A stretch of DNA of 64,000 nucleotides, taken from Strix aluco (Eukaryota > Chordata > Aves > Strigiformes > Strigidae). A model generated the notes under the pieces. It did not search any database, was not told the origin of the DNA, and was given only the letters and a program-made list of their open reading frames with translations. The translations under genes were made by a program, and so were the position numbers. Positions 1 through 11,900 of the stretch are shown here, one piece after another. Every line of letters begins with the position of its first letter. Position 1 is the stretch's first letter. The stretch is taken from the NCBI RefSeq assembly GCF_031877795.1, contig NC_133938.1, positions 10,200,920-10,264,919 on the forward strand. The letters are read 5' to 3'.

Positions 1-312
1 TTTCTCTTCTCTCTCTCTCCTCTCCTCTCCTCTCCTCTCCTCTCCTCTCCTCTCCTCTCCCTCTCCTCTCCTCTCTCTCCTCTCCTCTCCTCTCCTCTCC
101 TCTCCTCTCCTCTCCTCTCCTCTCCTCTCCTCTCCTCTCCTCTCCTCTCCTCCTCCACTCTCCTCTCCTCTCCTCTCCTCTCCTCTCCTCTCCTCTCCTC
201 TCCTCTCCTCTCCTCTCCTCTCCTCTCCTCTCCTCTCCCTCTCTCTCCTCTCCTCTCCTCTCCTCTCCTCCTCTCCTCTCCTCTCTCCTCCCCTTCTCCC
301 TCTCCTTTCCCC
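1..312. repeat. (TCTCC)n pyrimidine satellite
   Basis: The window opens inside an almost pure array of the 5-bp unit TCTCC (GGAGA on the other strand), broken by a few variant units, and ends in a T/C-rich tail near base 312. One strand is entirely pyrimidine, so the tract could form triplex (H-DNA). The true left end is outside the window and array length is likely variable. Confidence 0.95.
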
Positions 313-3300
313 CCCCATCATTCCACCCACACTGATCAGCTCTCCAGATCTTCATGGAGTTACCATAGACTGACAGTTGTTATGTTCAACCCCCTATATG
401 TGAGCACTGCAGCTGTTTTCCTGCAGAGTTTGGTATTTTGGGGTAGAGAAAGTTTGGGACAGCTGGTGTTCCCCCGATCTCAGCCAGGCCCTGGAGGTCT
501 CAGTGCTGCCCCACAGGTCCCTGCTCCCCGGACATGGGGGTGATGGGCTCTGTGCCTTTGGTCACCGGCTCCCTATTGGCTCTGCCAGGGGAGCACAGGC
601 TGCTGAGTCCCCTGAGATTTTTGGCAGGGGCAAGGCGATCCTGTGAAGGCTCGCACTTCGCAGTGGGAGCACTGGTGGCTGTGCCAATGCCCTGTTATTT
701 ATTGAGTTTTAATTAATAGCCCACCCAGTCCTGGAAACAATCTCTCCTCCTCAGTCCCAGGCAAAGGCATCTCTCAGGGGTCTTCACCTTTTGTCCTCAA
801 AAACCCATTCAGGGCTGGATTCGAGGGCAACCTGTTCTCAGCTGTCACAGCACAACAGCACAGCTCAGCGTTGTTCAAGCCCTTTCCTATCCATCCCAAC
901 GCTCCCGTGGGGAGCCCTGGCTCCCTGTCCCCATCTCATGGTACTCAGCTCAGCTGCGGCATCATCCTGTCAGGCCTGCAGCCTCCAAGCAATGGGTTAA
1001 GGCTCCCGAAAAGCTCCCCAACTTCAGTGCACCCTAAGAAATGCTTCTTTCACCCTTTGGATGCACATGAAAGCCCTCTGGCCTTTCCATGTCCCTCCCA
1101 CCCCCTTCCCCAGCAACAGAAGCTGCTGCTCAGAGGCAGAAGATGATCTCCTGTGCTACCTGCATCTGTTTGCTTGGGTGGCATCCAGAAAAGTGACTTC
1201 ATACATTCGATTTCCCCCCCCCTCCCCTTAGTTTTCATTTTATTTTTCAACCAGCCCAATGCTGTAGCCTGTTGCAGGATCAAGGGTGAAGCATCCAGGC
1301 CAAATCCTGCCCCTGTGTTATGGTAATTGCAGCTGCCACCCGGCAGATGCAGCTCGCTGAAATAATAAGGCTGTTTAACAGGCACTGAGGAGGAGAGGGG
1401 AGCTTTTGTTTGGCACTTGCTGGGGTTGGAGTACACTTGTAAAGCAACAACTGGAGCTCGTTGAAAAGGAGTGGAGGTTATTAGATGCGTTTCACTCGCT
1501 GCCGATGGCCCCATTATTTTTTTCCCTTCAGATGCCAGGCAAAAGCTTTGGTGCTGAGAAGGAAGAGGAGAGAGATGCCACCTGAAAATGTGCTGCTTCT
1601 GCTGATGAGCGTGGAAATAAATAGGGCTGCTGCCCGTCTGGCAGGCCTGTGACAGGTTGAACCTCATGTTTCAAGGACACTCAGGCTGATCTGCTGTATT
1701 GGGGTGCTGCTCGCTCACTCTGCCCAGGGCACTCCCTTTGCCCCAGTAAGGCTGTGGAGGATGGAGAAGGAAAGTACCTTCCTCAGATAGTGCTGAACAG
1801 GGGAGTCCTACTGAAATCAGGCTCTTTTCTACCCATTGGGGACCCAGAGGGTCATGCAGGGGCGTCCTCATGGGACATGGCCTTCCCTAATGCTCCTCTG
1901 CTCTCCAGGAGGCTGGGTCCTGCCTAATGCAAGACATCAAAGCCAAGCGGGACTCAAGGGTGCACTTAATCACACTCAGAGCTGTCAAAACACAGGGCTT
2001 GTCACTAGCAAAGGTGGTGCAGAATTTGTCAGGGCTCAGAGGGAAATGGGTCACTGATGAGGATGAAACCTCATCCTTGGGGATTATAATCCTATTTTGA
2101 AGTGTTGCAGTTTTGGATGGGAGGATAGCAAAAGCTAGGTCTGAGTGCAATGGGGTTTTTATCTTCCCCCAAGTAAGTGGGGACAAGAAAATGATTAGAT
2201 GGGTTGGGAGTCTGTCCATCCACCCCTCTACCTACTGATCCTCTGTCTTGATGCATCTCTCTCCAGCCCTATCTTTGCTCTGAAAAAAACACCAACGCCC
2301 TTCAGAAGCCAGGAATAAAATCGATATATTCCCTCTCCAATTCAGGTAGCTCCCCATAAATCTTACCAGTTTCAGTTTGGTCTCCTAGGACTCCCGGATC
2401 TGTTGGGAACCTATTTAATCAGCTGAGATGATCAGTGCTGTTTGTTGCCGAAAGGCCCTTTGAACTCTTTGTCTCTTCGTTGAATGATGTTCGTGTCCCC
2501 CGAGGATTTAGTCAGACAGGCCCATTCTGCGTGACAACTCGCAGGTTAATAACACCAGGTGCTGGCAGCACCCACCAAAGCCCGGCAGCGAGCCCAGGGC
2601 ACTGGGAAGAGTCGCAGCCCCTCTGCCAAGCCCTTATCGCTGCATCTTCCGTGGCCCCTTGCTTGGCTCACTGCAAAGCTCCATAAACCCACACTAAATT
2701 GCAAGCCCAGCATGAAGAGCACCCAGCCTGGTGCCAAGGGAAGAGAATTATGGCTCCTTTTGGGGAGGCTTGGCAAGCTCTGGAGGGATGTGTGTGAAAT
2801 CGCAGCCCCCTATCCTGGGTCTGCAGGCTTGGTTTTTAGCATATTTTAGTGCATTTTAGTTTTTAGCTGGTTGGGAATCAGACCCACACCGGTACCTTTG
2901 CTGAGGGATGGTGGCTTCTGGGGGAGGTTTCTCATGCTGGTTCAGCCCTTGGGAGCAGGGGGCTCAGCACTGCTCAGGATCTGGCCTCCAGGTAGCAAAC
3001 CCAGAGCTGTCCAGATCAGCAGGACTCCTTCCAGTGGCTTGGACCAGTTTTCAACCAGGGAAACGCTCAAGTGTCACCTTCAATAGCCTGGTTTCTCTTC
3101 TAGGCTGTGTTAAAGTGGTACCAGAGGTGGCTGCTACCTGCCTCCCCAACAGCCTCCGAGCAACCCAGCCTCATGAGAAACAGCCAGATCCTCACCTCAC
3201 CTCCATCCATCTGTGGCCCAAGGGGTTGGTGTTTCTCCTTCCAAAGGCTGCTGCTCTCCATAAACCACAATTTAGCATGAACCACCACCAAGACAGGCAA

Positions 3301-4388
3301 AGCAACCTAATCTACGAGCACATTAGGGTGTTGGAAAACAATAATCCGAGAAGGAAACACATTATCTGGCCTTGTTACTTTACAAAGTAATTTAAATTAA
3401 TTTTTCCCTAGAGTGGTTAGGGAGCACTGCAACTTGCCCTTGTCTATTCTCTCCAGCTAATGAAGCTTTACCAGCGACTACTCGTGAATTCCTATTAAGA
3501 CCTCATCTTAGAGGTTACGGGGCAAAGCAATTTCTGCTCCTGGGAAAGATGCCTATGAATTTGTAATTGTAAGTCCATGTTTGATAGGGATTAGCATCTG
3601 AAAGGGGTAGAGTGGTGGGTAGCAGAGAAAACATTATTTCAATTAGCAGAAGAAAAGCAACTTAGCATCTGATTATAGTTTACACTTTTAATTTTCTACT
3701 ATTCTGGCACCTGGGATAATTATTTCCTGAAATGATCCACCCCCACCAAGCCAGCCAACTCTTTCCTTCTCTTCCTCTTGGCCATCTTGGTTGAGATTCA
3801 CATGGAAATAGCTGATGAGTTGGGTTTTTTCCTTTAACATCTTCTCCCAGGCAATAGTCAAACTCACCAAATTTGGGGCCGGAGAGGAGGATACTGTACC
3901 AAGTCAGACCAAAATGACACGTGATGTTTCTCTTCACACCAAGGAGGTACAGGACAAGGAGGATGGGGCATTGCTCCACAGCCAGGCTCATGGTCAGGCT
4001 TGTGGCCAGCAGCTTGGCATGGTGCTGGTGCCCAACTCTCCCAGGCAGAGCCCCAATGCCCAAAGCTTTGCTCTGTGTTCAGAAGTTACTTCCAGTCCCC
4101 TCCTTTCCTCCCAACCCATAAAACTAGGTGTCATTCGCTCTGCAGGGCCTTGGCCCTTGCACTAACCTGTGCTCCAGCTATTTTTTTCTGGCTTCTTGGC
4201 CTCCTATTTCCTAATGACGATGCAATCAGTTTTTCGGGTGGGAGATTCCTCATGAGAAGGCTTGTTGTTATTTAAGGAAGATCATGAAATCCATCCTTAA
4301 TGAAAGGACAGGAGAAAACCCTCCACCAAGTTACACTGAAGCCTGAGATTATCATTTTTATGGGCTTCCAATCTTTCCTGCCTCATGT

Positions 4389-4408
4389 CTTATCAGCAAA
4401 TGCAGCTG
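4389..4408 (-). promoter_or_regulatory. E-box/GATA composite site (CTG-N7-WGATAA)
   Basis: On the - strand the sequence reads CAGCTG, eight bases, GATAAG. This satisfies the CTG-N7-W-GATAA spacing bound by TAL1/LMO2/LDB1/GATA complexes. An AGGAAAG ETS-like core lies about 10-20 bp away. The site is in the interval expected to lie between TAL1 and PDZK1IP1, so a role as a TAL1 3' element is plausible. A single composite of this length can arise by chance, so the functional call is inference. Confidence 0.35.
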
Positions 4409-6017
4409 GAGGCTTCAGAAACCCTCCCAGCTTGCTGCTGATTTTATGGGACGAAGATTAGAGATGATCGGATAGTAAATTATTCATTCCATTCAATATT
4501 GCTGGGCAGGAGGGAATATCCAGAGCGAAGTCAGCTCCCTTCTCCCTTTCTGAGCATCATGTATTGGGATCCTGGCTATCTGCCACTCCAGCAATGCAGT
4601 GGCACTTTCCCCTGCGCTCAGAGATGATTAGGGGTGCAATATGCCCTCTGAACCAATGGGAAAGCTGAGGGGGGATCACGGATGCAAGCTCATCCCCCAG
4701 CAATAAGGCAGACCAGAGGCAGGTGGATTTTTCTCCTTGTTTCAGGGATTTTTAGTTTGATTCCTCCCAGTCCAGGGCAAAGTGGGACGGATCAGGTAGG
4801 TGTTTTCTCAGCCTAATTTTCCAAGGCTGTGGGGCCTGAGGCTGATGTGAACATGCTGTCAGACCCCTGGCAGCTATTGACACCAGGGACAGAGGAGCAG
4901 GGAGCTCAGAGAGGACAAAACCTGGCAGCTGTGTGGAAATGGGCAGCTGGATAGAGAGAGCCCATTGCTGCCCCTAGATGTATGGAGCAGCAGCATCAGG
5001 CCCCAGCAGAGACAGTGGCTGGCATGAATGCTGCCCAGAGATCCATGACAAAAATCAACTGGAGTAAGAAACATCATCCAGAGGGTCCCATAAAATACAC
5101 ATGGGCCATGGTGATGCTACTGAGCAGATCTCGAGGGAAAATGAAAGGCATACCTGGTCCCCGGTGCTGGTGCCATGTCTTGGCCTCATCTCAGATGGCT
5201 GCAGGGTACCAGCTCCCAGCAAATGTGCTGCCAGGAGCAGTCTTGGCTGATCTCACCAGCATTCCCAAGAAGGAGAAAATCCACATCCTCCCCAAATGAG
5301 GGTCCAGGAATGATCACAGCCACCACCATGCCACCCCTGTCTCCCTGCTGCTTATTCAAGTCTTGCAATTATCAGCCCTGGGGGGGACTCATGAACGGTC
5401 TAATAAAATGTCTAATAAAATGCTGAGAGGTGTTTTTTTTCTTGGCCCTATGTGTGTGCAGGAGGGCAGCAAACGGCCCAGTTGAACCCCAGGCTGGCGG
5501 GGGAGGATGTGGACAGCATGAGGCTATGCCCCATTGCCACACCATTGATACCGCGTTTTCATCAGCACATGAATAAGAAAATATATTGCTGTTTAAAGGC
5601 ATTCTTAAAGAGGGGAGGTGCAATGGACAAAAAGCCTTTTTCTTCTGCTGTTTATCCACACTGGCATACTGGGCCAAGAAAATGCCCTTTCCATAGTAGC
5701 TGTAACTCCTGGCTCTCCCCTGGCAGCATCCATCCCAGGCTGGATTTGAAAGCCAGTGTCCATGGGAAATGAGAGAATTCTGGGGCAGGTGGGGAATATT
5801 TGGCTGTGATGGCAAATGACAAAAAACCCAAGGAATTAAAAATTGGACCTGTGGCTTTGTTTTTTAACTTTTCTTTTTAGAGCAGCCATTGAAATGCAAC
5901 CATTACTTTTTTTCTCTAGGAAAAAAGACAATCTCTTCTTTAGGGGATGTTCAGGCTTGTTCTCATCTATTTTATTTATTTTTATGGCTCTTACCAAGAG
6001 AGGGGGAGGAGATGGAT

Positions 6018-6070
6018 AGGATGAAGGAGGGAAGGAAGGAGGGAGGAAGGAAGGAAGGAAGTGAAGGAGA
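6018..6070. repeat. (GGAA)n / purine-rich microsatellite
   Basis: An imperfect GGAA/GGGA repeat with AAGG phases, purine-only over most of its length. GGAA arrays can bind ETS factors, but nothing else here suggests function. Confidence 0.85.
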
Positions 6071-6374
6071 AAGAAAAACAACCTCCATAAAAACACAGAG
6101 CCCCACAACGTTTTTTGAAGAGGAACTGGCATCTGTGCTCTGAGCCATATCACCCAGGAACACATTTTAGCTCAGGAATGTGCTTTGAGCAAATGTTAAT
6201 TTTGGCTAAAACTGACATATTTCTTGGTGGGAAAAAAATGCCAATTTTTGGAGGATACCAGCGTAAGTTCTGAAATCCCAAGACCTGTTTTTTGTGACCT
6301 GTTGTACAGCCAACTGCTCACATGAGTCACTGGGAGAGAGCTGAGCTGTGTCTGGGTTTAAGTAAATGCTGCCA

Positions 6375-6495
6375 AGATGATTTGCCACTTCTGTGCCTCA
6401 GTTTCCCTCACCTGTAAAATGGACCTGTAGAGCTTTGGCTTACTGCAGCTATGTGATGCTGAAGGCTTAAATGAGAGAGACAGCAAGATTTCCAA
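6375..6495 (+). mobile_element. MIR-like SINE relic (3' half)
   Basis: The stretch around 6395-6422 closely resembles the conserved MIR core, a TGCCTCAGTTTCC block followed by CTGTAAAATGG. About 40 bp further on comes a GCTTAAATGAGAGA stretch that lines up with the MIR GATTAAATGAGATA segment. Order, spacing and orientation agree with a + strand MIR. The 5' half is not recognisable. MIR copies in birds are old and worn, so borders are approximate. Confidence 0.55.
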
Positions 6496-8739
6496 TGTGC
6501 TGCAGCGGGAACGTGCAGCTTCTCATCTCTGCAGGTCCCAAGCCAGGGCCAGAATGACAAAAGGATGAGCTGGAGTGCAAATTATTTGCCAAAATTTAGG
6601 ACATTGCCCCTGCAACAAGCCTGTTGTCATTACAGTGACTTGTTATTTGTCATCCCCTCAGGCCCAGCCCAGCCATATGCAACCAAGCAGGTGCCACAGG
6701 CAGTGCTTGTGGCCACAATAGCACATACTTTGTTAATAGCTGCCGTGGGCTAAAGGAGCCTCGCAGGAGTACAGGGGAGCTTTGAGATAAGCAAATGAGC
6801 AATTCCCTGGCCTCATCAGCAAGGCCAGAACAATTACATTTCCTTACATTTCATATAAATGTGGGAATGTGCAATAGTAAAGTGTTATTTGCTCCTCAGG
6901 AGAGAGCCAACAGCAAGACCCCTGTCTGGGAGGCACAGCAGCTCTGCCTTCATCTTGGGGTCTGGTCTGTCATGTCCTGTCCCCACACTGAGGGATACAG
7001 GTGGATCCTTGAGACATCCCTGTCCTTGGAAGATCAGCCCAGGGTCCCTGGAGCTGGGCTGGGCAGAGCCCTGGGATGAGAAGACAACCTGAAGTACATG
7101 TGGAGGAGACCAGAAGGAACCCGTGAGCAACCTGCTGCAGCCCCAGGCATGACTTGGGGGTGGCTAGCAATAGCAGAGAGATGTCTCAGACCTTGAATTT
7201 TCCAAGGGCAGCAGCAGGACTGGCTTCTCTGGGGCTTCTGATCTGCTGATAAAACCTTCTGCTCTAAAAAGCCAGTTTTTTTTCTGGGCTTTTATTAAGA
7301 GACAAGGAATAAGCAGGCAGAAAAGATCACAAGCTCTGCATGTTTTCCTGGATAGATAACGTGGAAGCAAGTCGTGGGGAACCCAAAGTTCACTCTCATT
7401 TTTATTTCTTCACAGGCCATTCCTTTTTCTCTGTACCAGCGTTAGATAGGGCCTTATTATGGGCAGGTCCCTGTCATGCCACTTCCTTGCTGAGTGCAGT
7501 GGGAGAGTCCCTGCCCTACAGAGTTCATAAGCGAAAACTAGCAGGGTTGGGAATGGGATTATCCTACTTTGCAGGTGGGAATTTGGCCATGGAAATGAAT
7601 TTGGGGGAGAGCTGAGAACCGGCCTTTAGTCTTGTGCAGCTCAAGCCAGCTCCCCCTTGTTTTCAGGATAAATGACATTATTCTAGATCCAGGGGAAAGT
7701 CAAAGGGATGAAGGACAGTGATCCTGCACTGGTGGGTACGTATTCCTGAGGGTGCTGCACATTTCCAAGCGTGAGTCCCTTGTGGGTGTCTGCATGGGGA
7801 CCTGGCACCTAGGTGGGATCCCTGCAGGGGGAACACCAGACCCAGAGGCTGGGAGCTCAGATGCTGCCGAGGGGGTTGCTCAGTGGCCCTGGGGGCTGGG
7901 CTTACAGAGATGCTGTGACACACCACGAGAAGAGTGACAGTGAAACCACTGGCTCACAGTTTTAAAATCTCCTTCATGAGTAACTGAAGTTGCACAGCTG
8001 TGAAGCCAAATAGCTTTTATTCTTCCTGTGGGGTGGGTTTTTCAGCCATTCAAACCTGGCATGGGCTGGGAAGCTGCTTAACTCGGGACCTGAAACCTTC
8101 GTGGTCCCGCAGCATCTGCGCAGCTGATGTGAAGGGCCAGCCTTGCTATCTGCTGCAGGTCTTCGGGTGTTTCTACATCTGGTGTCAAAGAAATTTTGGA
8201 AACAGCCCTGAAGGCTCAATAAAATGAATGCTGTTTTCGCTCTATTTAACAGTCTCTCCATTAAACAAGGTGTGGGAGGCAGTACTCAGCATCAGGTTTG
8301 TTTTATTAAACGGATGTTTTTAAGACATAGATGTGTTTTTCTGGGTTGTTAATGACACTTGCTGAACAGAAAAGAGCAAAGAAGCGAGTGCGAGCTGTGC
8401 CGGGCAGATCCCTGCATCCCCAGGGCTCGGGGTCCCGTGGAGTGGGAAAGGATGTCAGAGCTGGGGCATCGCTGGACCCCCCGGCTTTCCTGCTGCAGGG
8501 AGGGGGACTTGGGGGACACCCAGATCCTTTTTAATCACGTTCCCCAAGCACCGCAGCCATGCTGAGGAAGAGATTTACCCATCTGGGTGTAATTTCTTCC
8601 TCCTGGGCTGATGCAAATGTTTTGTGGCGGAGTCCCCTTCCACACCCTAAGGGGACTGTCAGGTTCAAGTCATCGTGCCCCGAATTGCCCGCCAGCTTCC
8701 GCGGGGAGAAAGAAAGAGGCACCTCCTTCCACCCCTTCC

Positions 8740-8917
8740 CGCAGCAGGATTTGAATAACCAGGTGTGAGCATCAGCCTCCCTCGTTAATGCGTTTGATAA
8801 TTGACCAGGCGCTCATTCCTGTGGGAGGGCGGCGTGCCCAAGCGCAGCGCCCTGCGAGGAGGGGCCGCGATCGGCTGCTCCTTCGCGCCCCGAGAGCCCA
8901 CGGCCCCGCGTGTCGCC
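8740..8917 (+). promoter_or_regulatory. PDZK1IP1: Probable PDZK1IP1 proximal promoter and 5' UTR
   Basis: The GC-rich segment just before the PDZK1IP1 start codon lacks a clear TATA box. At 8793-8806 the - strand reads like a weak HNF1 half-palindrome pair (GTCAAT-T-ATCAAA against GTTAATNATTAAC, about 9 of 12 matches). HNF1 would suit a gene known from kidney proximal tubule, but the match is imperfect. The transcription start is not determined. Confidence 0.35.
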
Positions 8918-11900
8918 ATGCCTGCCCGCTGCCTCCTCCTCCTCTTCCTGGGGCTGCTCCTGGAGCTGGAGCCTGCCTGCTGCCAGGAAGGTAAGTGCAG
9001 GCAGCTGCCTGAACCTCCCGGGGAAACTGAGGCAGGGGACAAGCAGGAAGGTGCACCAAGCCCCAGGCAGGCGGGAGCTGCTCGGTGGGGTGGCTCTGGG
9101 GACAAGGGACAACTGCAAAAGAACCTCTTGGGAAGAGATAAAACAGCCTAGCTCCTGCCTAAGCTTCAGCTCCGACTTCACGTCAGCGGGTGATGGGGAC
9201 GGGTGGGTGTCTGGTGGGTTGGGAGGTCTTGCCAGAGCTGGGGCATGGAGACTTTCTACCTGTTTTGCCGAAGGCTGAAACTGCCATCCGAGGTTTATCT
9301 TACCTGCTTACACGGAGATAAAGCAGCTCTGATTTACCTCTGTCAGGACTGTGCACCGAGATGAGTAATCTGTTTTCTTAAGGCTTTTTTTTTTTTTTCT
9401 TTCTTCTTGCTCTCGTCTCTGGGCAATCGTTGTGCTGGGTTACTCCCCGAGCTTGCAGGTTTTCCTGTTAATCTGTAATTTTGATCATTGCCGAGGTGAG
9501 GGAGCAAATATTTTCCTCTGCAAATTGTCCTCCCATTCCCTTCCCGAAGACTTAATAGAGAAACTTCCTATGGCGAGGGCATTATTTTTAGGAAATTCGT
9601 GGAAGGACTTGTCTAACACTAGAAATAATAAGAAGTAATTAAAACTCATCTGATGCTGCCAAAGTCCTGGAAAATTCCCTCCCCCCTTTCTCCTTCTGAT
9701 GCCATAGCTCTGACCGCTCTTCCTGTATTTGTTTACCAATTTGCTGAGGATTTAACAGTCTGGGGTCTCAACTGTCAGCAGGATTGAAAGTTTTGCTGTT
9801 GCCTGGAAAGAGGGGAAAAAAACAAAAACCACCTTTAATGAGGATTCAGAGCCTGGCACAGCTTCCTCAGAGACAGGGGCCAGCTGATGCTTTCCGAGTG
9901 CTCAGGGAAGATGTATCAAAAAGCAGATCTGTGTCTTCAAAGCAGCCGTTGAGTATGGAAATGGAGGTACAACATGTGCAAGGGCTTATATTGGCATTGG
10001 CACTTCCCTTGGTCTCATTTGTAGCTGCAGTTGCATGAACACATGTTTGTCGGGGGTGCAGACCCCACATTGCTTACTTTGGCTTAGAAGATCTTGTTTG
10101 GGAGGGAAAAACCCATCATTGCCGTGGGGTGAAATAGAGAGAAGGTGGCAGAGCCCGAGGAACAGGCTGTCCCAGGAGAGACATCCCTGGTAAAGCATTA
10201 TTCCAGGAACACAGACCTGTTTCCATAGGCGAGACTCATCCTATTTGCCATCCTTCCTGGCAAGGAAGCAAGGTGTGCTCAGGTGGGACTCCAGCCAGGC
10301 AGTGACCCCCAGGGCTGACATCAGCGTACTCGCTCCCCAAGACGATGCTATCAAGCTTTTGCCTCTGCCTGGTTCCCATTCTTCTTTTCTTCTGCCCATG
10401 TGAGTTCCCCGCACCCCACGGGGGTATCTCAGCCCGATGTGGAGACATTTACTGTTCCCCTGCCATCTTCATCTCCCCTTGCAGCCAGGCTCTACATGGT
10501 GTCTCAAAGCCAGAACCACTTGATTTTGTTTGTATTTTTCCTTTTGGCTTTGGATGCTCTGAAATCTGGTGGAAACAGCCATCTGAGAGAGGTTTCACTT
10601 GCAAAAACATACATCACCTCCTGAGTGTGGCTGCTTAGAGAAGGTTTCCTACTACTTATCTTCTTGCCTCCTTTGCTTGAAGATCGTGAGATGCAAATTT
10701 GGCAATTTCAGTCATTGCTGACTTCATTCCCCGGTTAACCTTGAACTCCCTTAACCCTGGCAGAAACCTCACTGAGGGCTGGACCTGGTCTCCTCCTAGA
10801 CTTAGGGTGGAAATCCTGGACCTGACAGGAAAAATAAAACACAACTAATAAATAAATGTGGCTGAGATAACAGCCAAGGGCAGAGTGAGGGAGGAAGCAA
10901 AGCAGGCCAAAGCTCAGCCTGGAGGCATAAGGTGTGTTTGGGACTGCATCCATGGGGGTGGTGGGCAGCAGGGGCAGGGGCATCTCCTGCCCATCAGATT
11001 GGGCAGGAGGGGACCAAGCTGTGCTCTTCCTCACTGCCCCCCCCCAGTACCCTTGCCAGTAGCCTGCTGATAAGATGAGATGTCAGCCGAAACACACTGA
11101 TACAAGAGGGAATTTCCGCCTGAATTCCTCTCACTTGAGTTTTGGCCCCGGGACCTTGCAGTAAACACAACAAGTGTCCTGGCGAAGGGGCTGAAGGCCA
11201 TTGTTCAGGGCTGCTCTCCCGGTCACTTGCCCAGGGGTGCCACCACTTTCTGGACTGGCACAGGTGGTGGATCAGCCAGCTGGGCTGATTTCACTTCCAA
11301 GAGGAAAAATAGCTTTGTTTTGGTTTGTTATGTTTTTTGTTTGGTTTTTTTTTTTCAAATAAAATCCTCTTGCAGTAAGGACTCAAGGAGCTGGAGGTCA
11401 TAACAAAGGACAGTCGTCCTCCCCAAAACCAGAGGAAGGAGATGAGGGCTGTCAGCAGTGGAGCAGGCGTGGAGCTTGCTGTGGATGTGGAGTTCACACA
11501 CACGGAGAACACAGACCACCTTTATTGCTGCTAGTAAAGATTATTTGCTGTTTATAGCAGAGCTTTGTCTCCTGTGAGACAGATGAAGTGTTCAGCTAGT
11601 GTAAAGCTCCCCAGTCAGATTGAAGTACCAATGCACTTGTCCTGGGGCAGCTCAGCCTCGTGGGTGCCCATGGCAGGCCCTGGGTCCAAGTGGTCCAAAG
11701 CTGATGCTGAAGCTGGCAGAGAACATTCTCCACTTGCTCCATCTGCCTGTGCAGAAGTACCTCCTCCGTGTGCAAGAGTTGGTGTTTCACTCAGTAGAAA
11801 GAGGAAAAGCCGTGACTGAATAAATAGTAACTAAATCCCAAAGGGATGTGTCTGCATGGACAAGGTCTTTCGGTGCTGATGCGACAACACTTGGGATGGA

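Larger units (their letters stand above)
313..8739. other. Non-coding region between the expected TAL1 position and PDZK1IP1
   Basis: No gene is recognised here. Open frames exist on both strands, but none shows a known domain, and none has splice sites joining it to a family member. By synteny this should be the interval 3' of TAL1, which in mammals carries several blood and endothelial enhancers. AT-richer, unique-looking stretches (about 3300-3680, 4300-4500 and 6560-6900) could be conserved non-coding elements, but that cannot be judged without an alignment. One E-box/GATA composite, one MIR-like relic and one GGAA repeat are listed separately. Confidence 0.6.

Noticed and set aside
1050-1667. 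205-codon open frame on the - strand upstream of PDZK1IP1
   Set aside because: No domain, no splice context, low-complexity Ser/Pro/Gln content and overlapping frames on the other strand; reads as chance.
313-8700. TAL1 coding exons at the left end
   Set aside because: Expected by synteny, but no bHLH-coding sequence is visible; TAL1 must lie outside the window.
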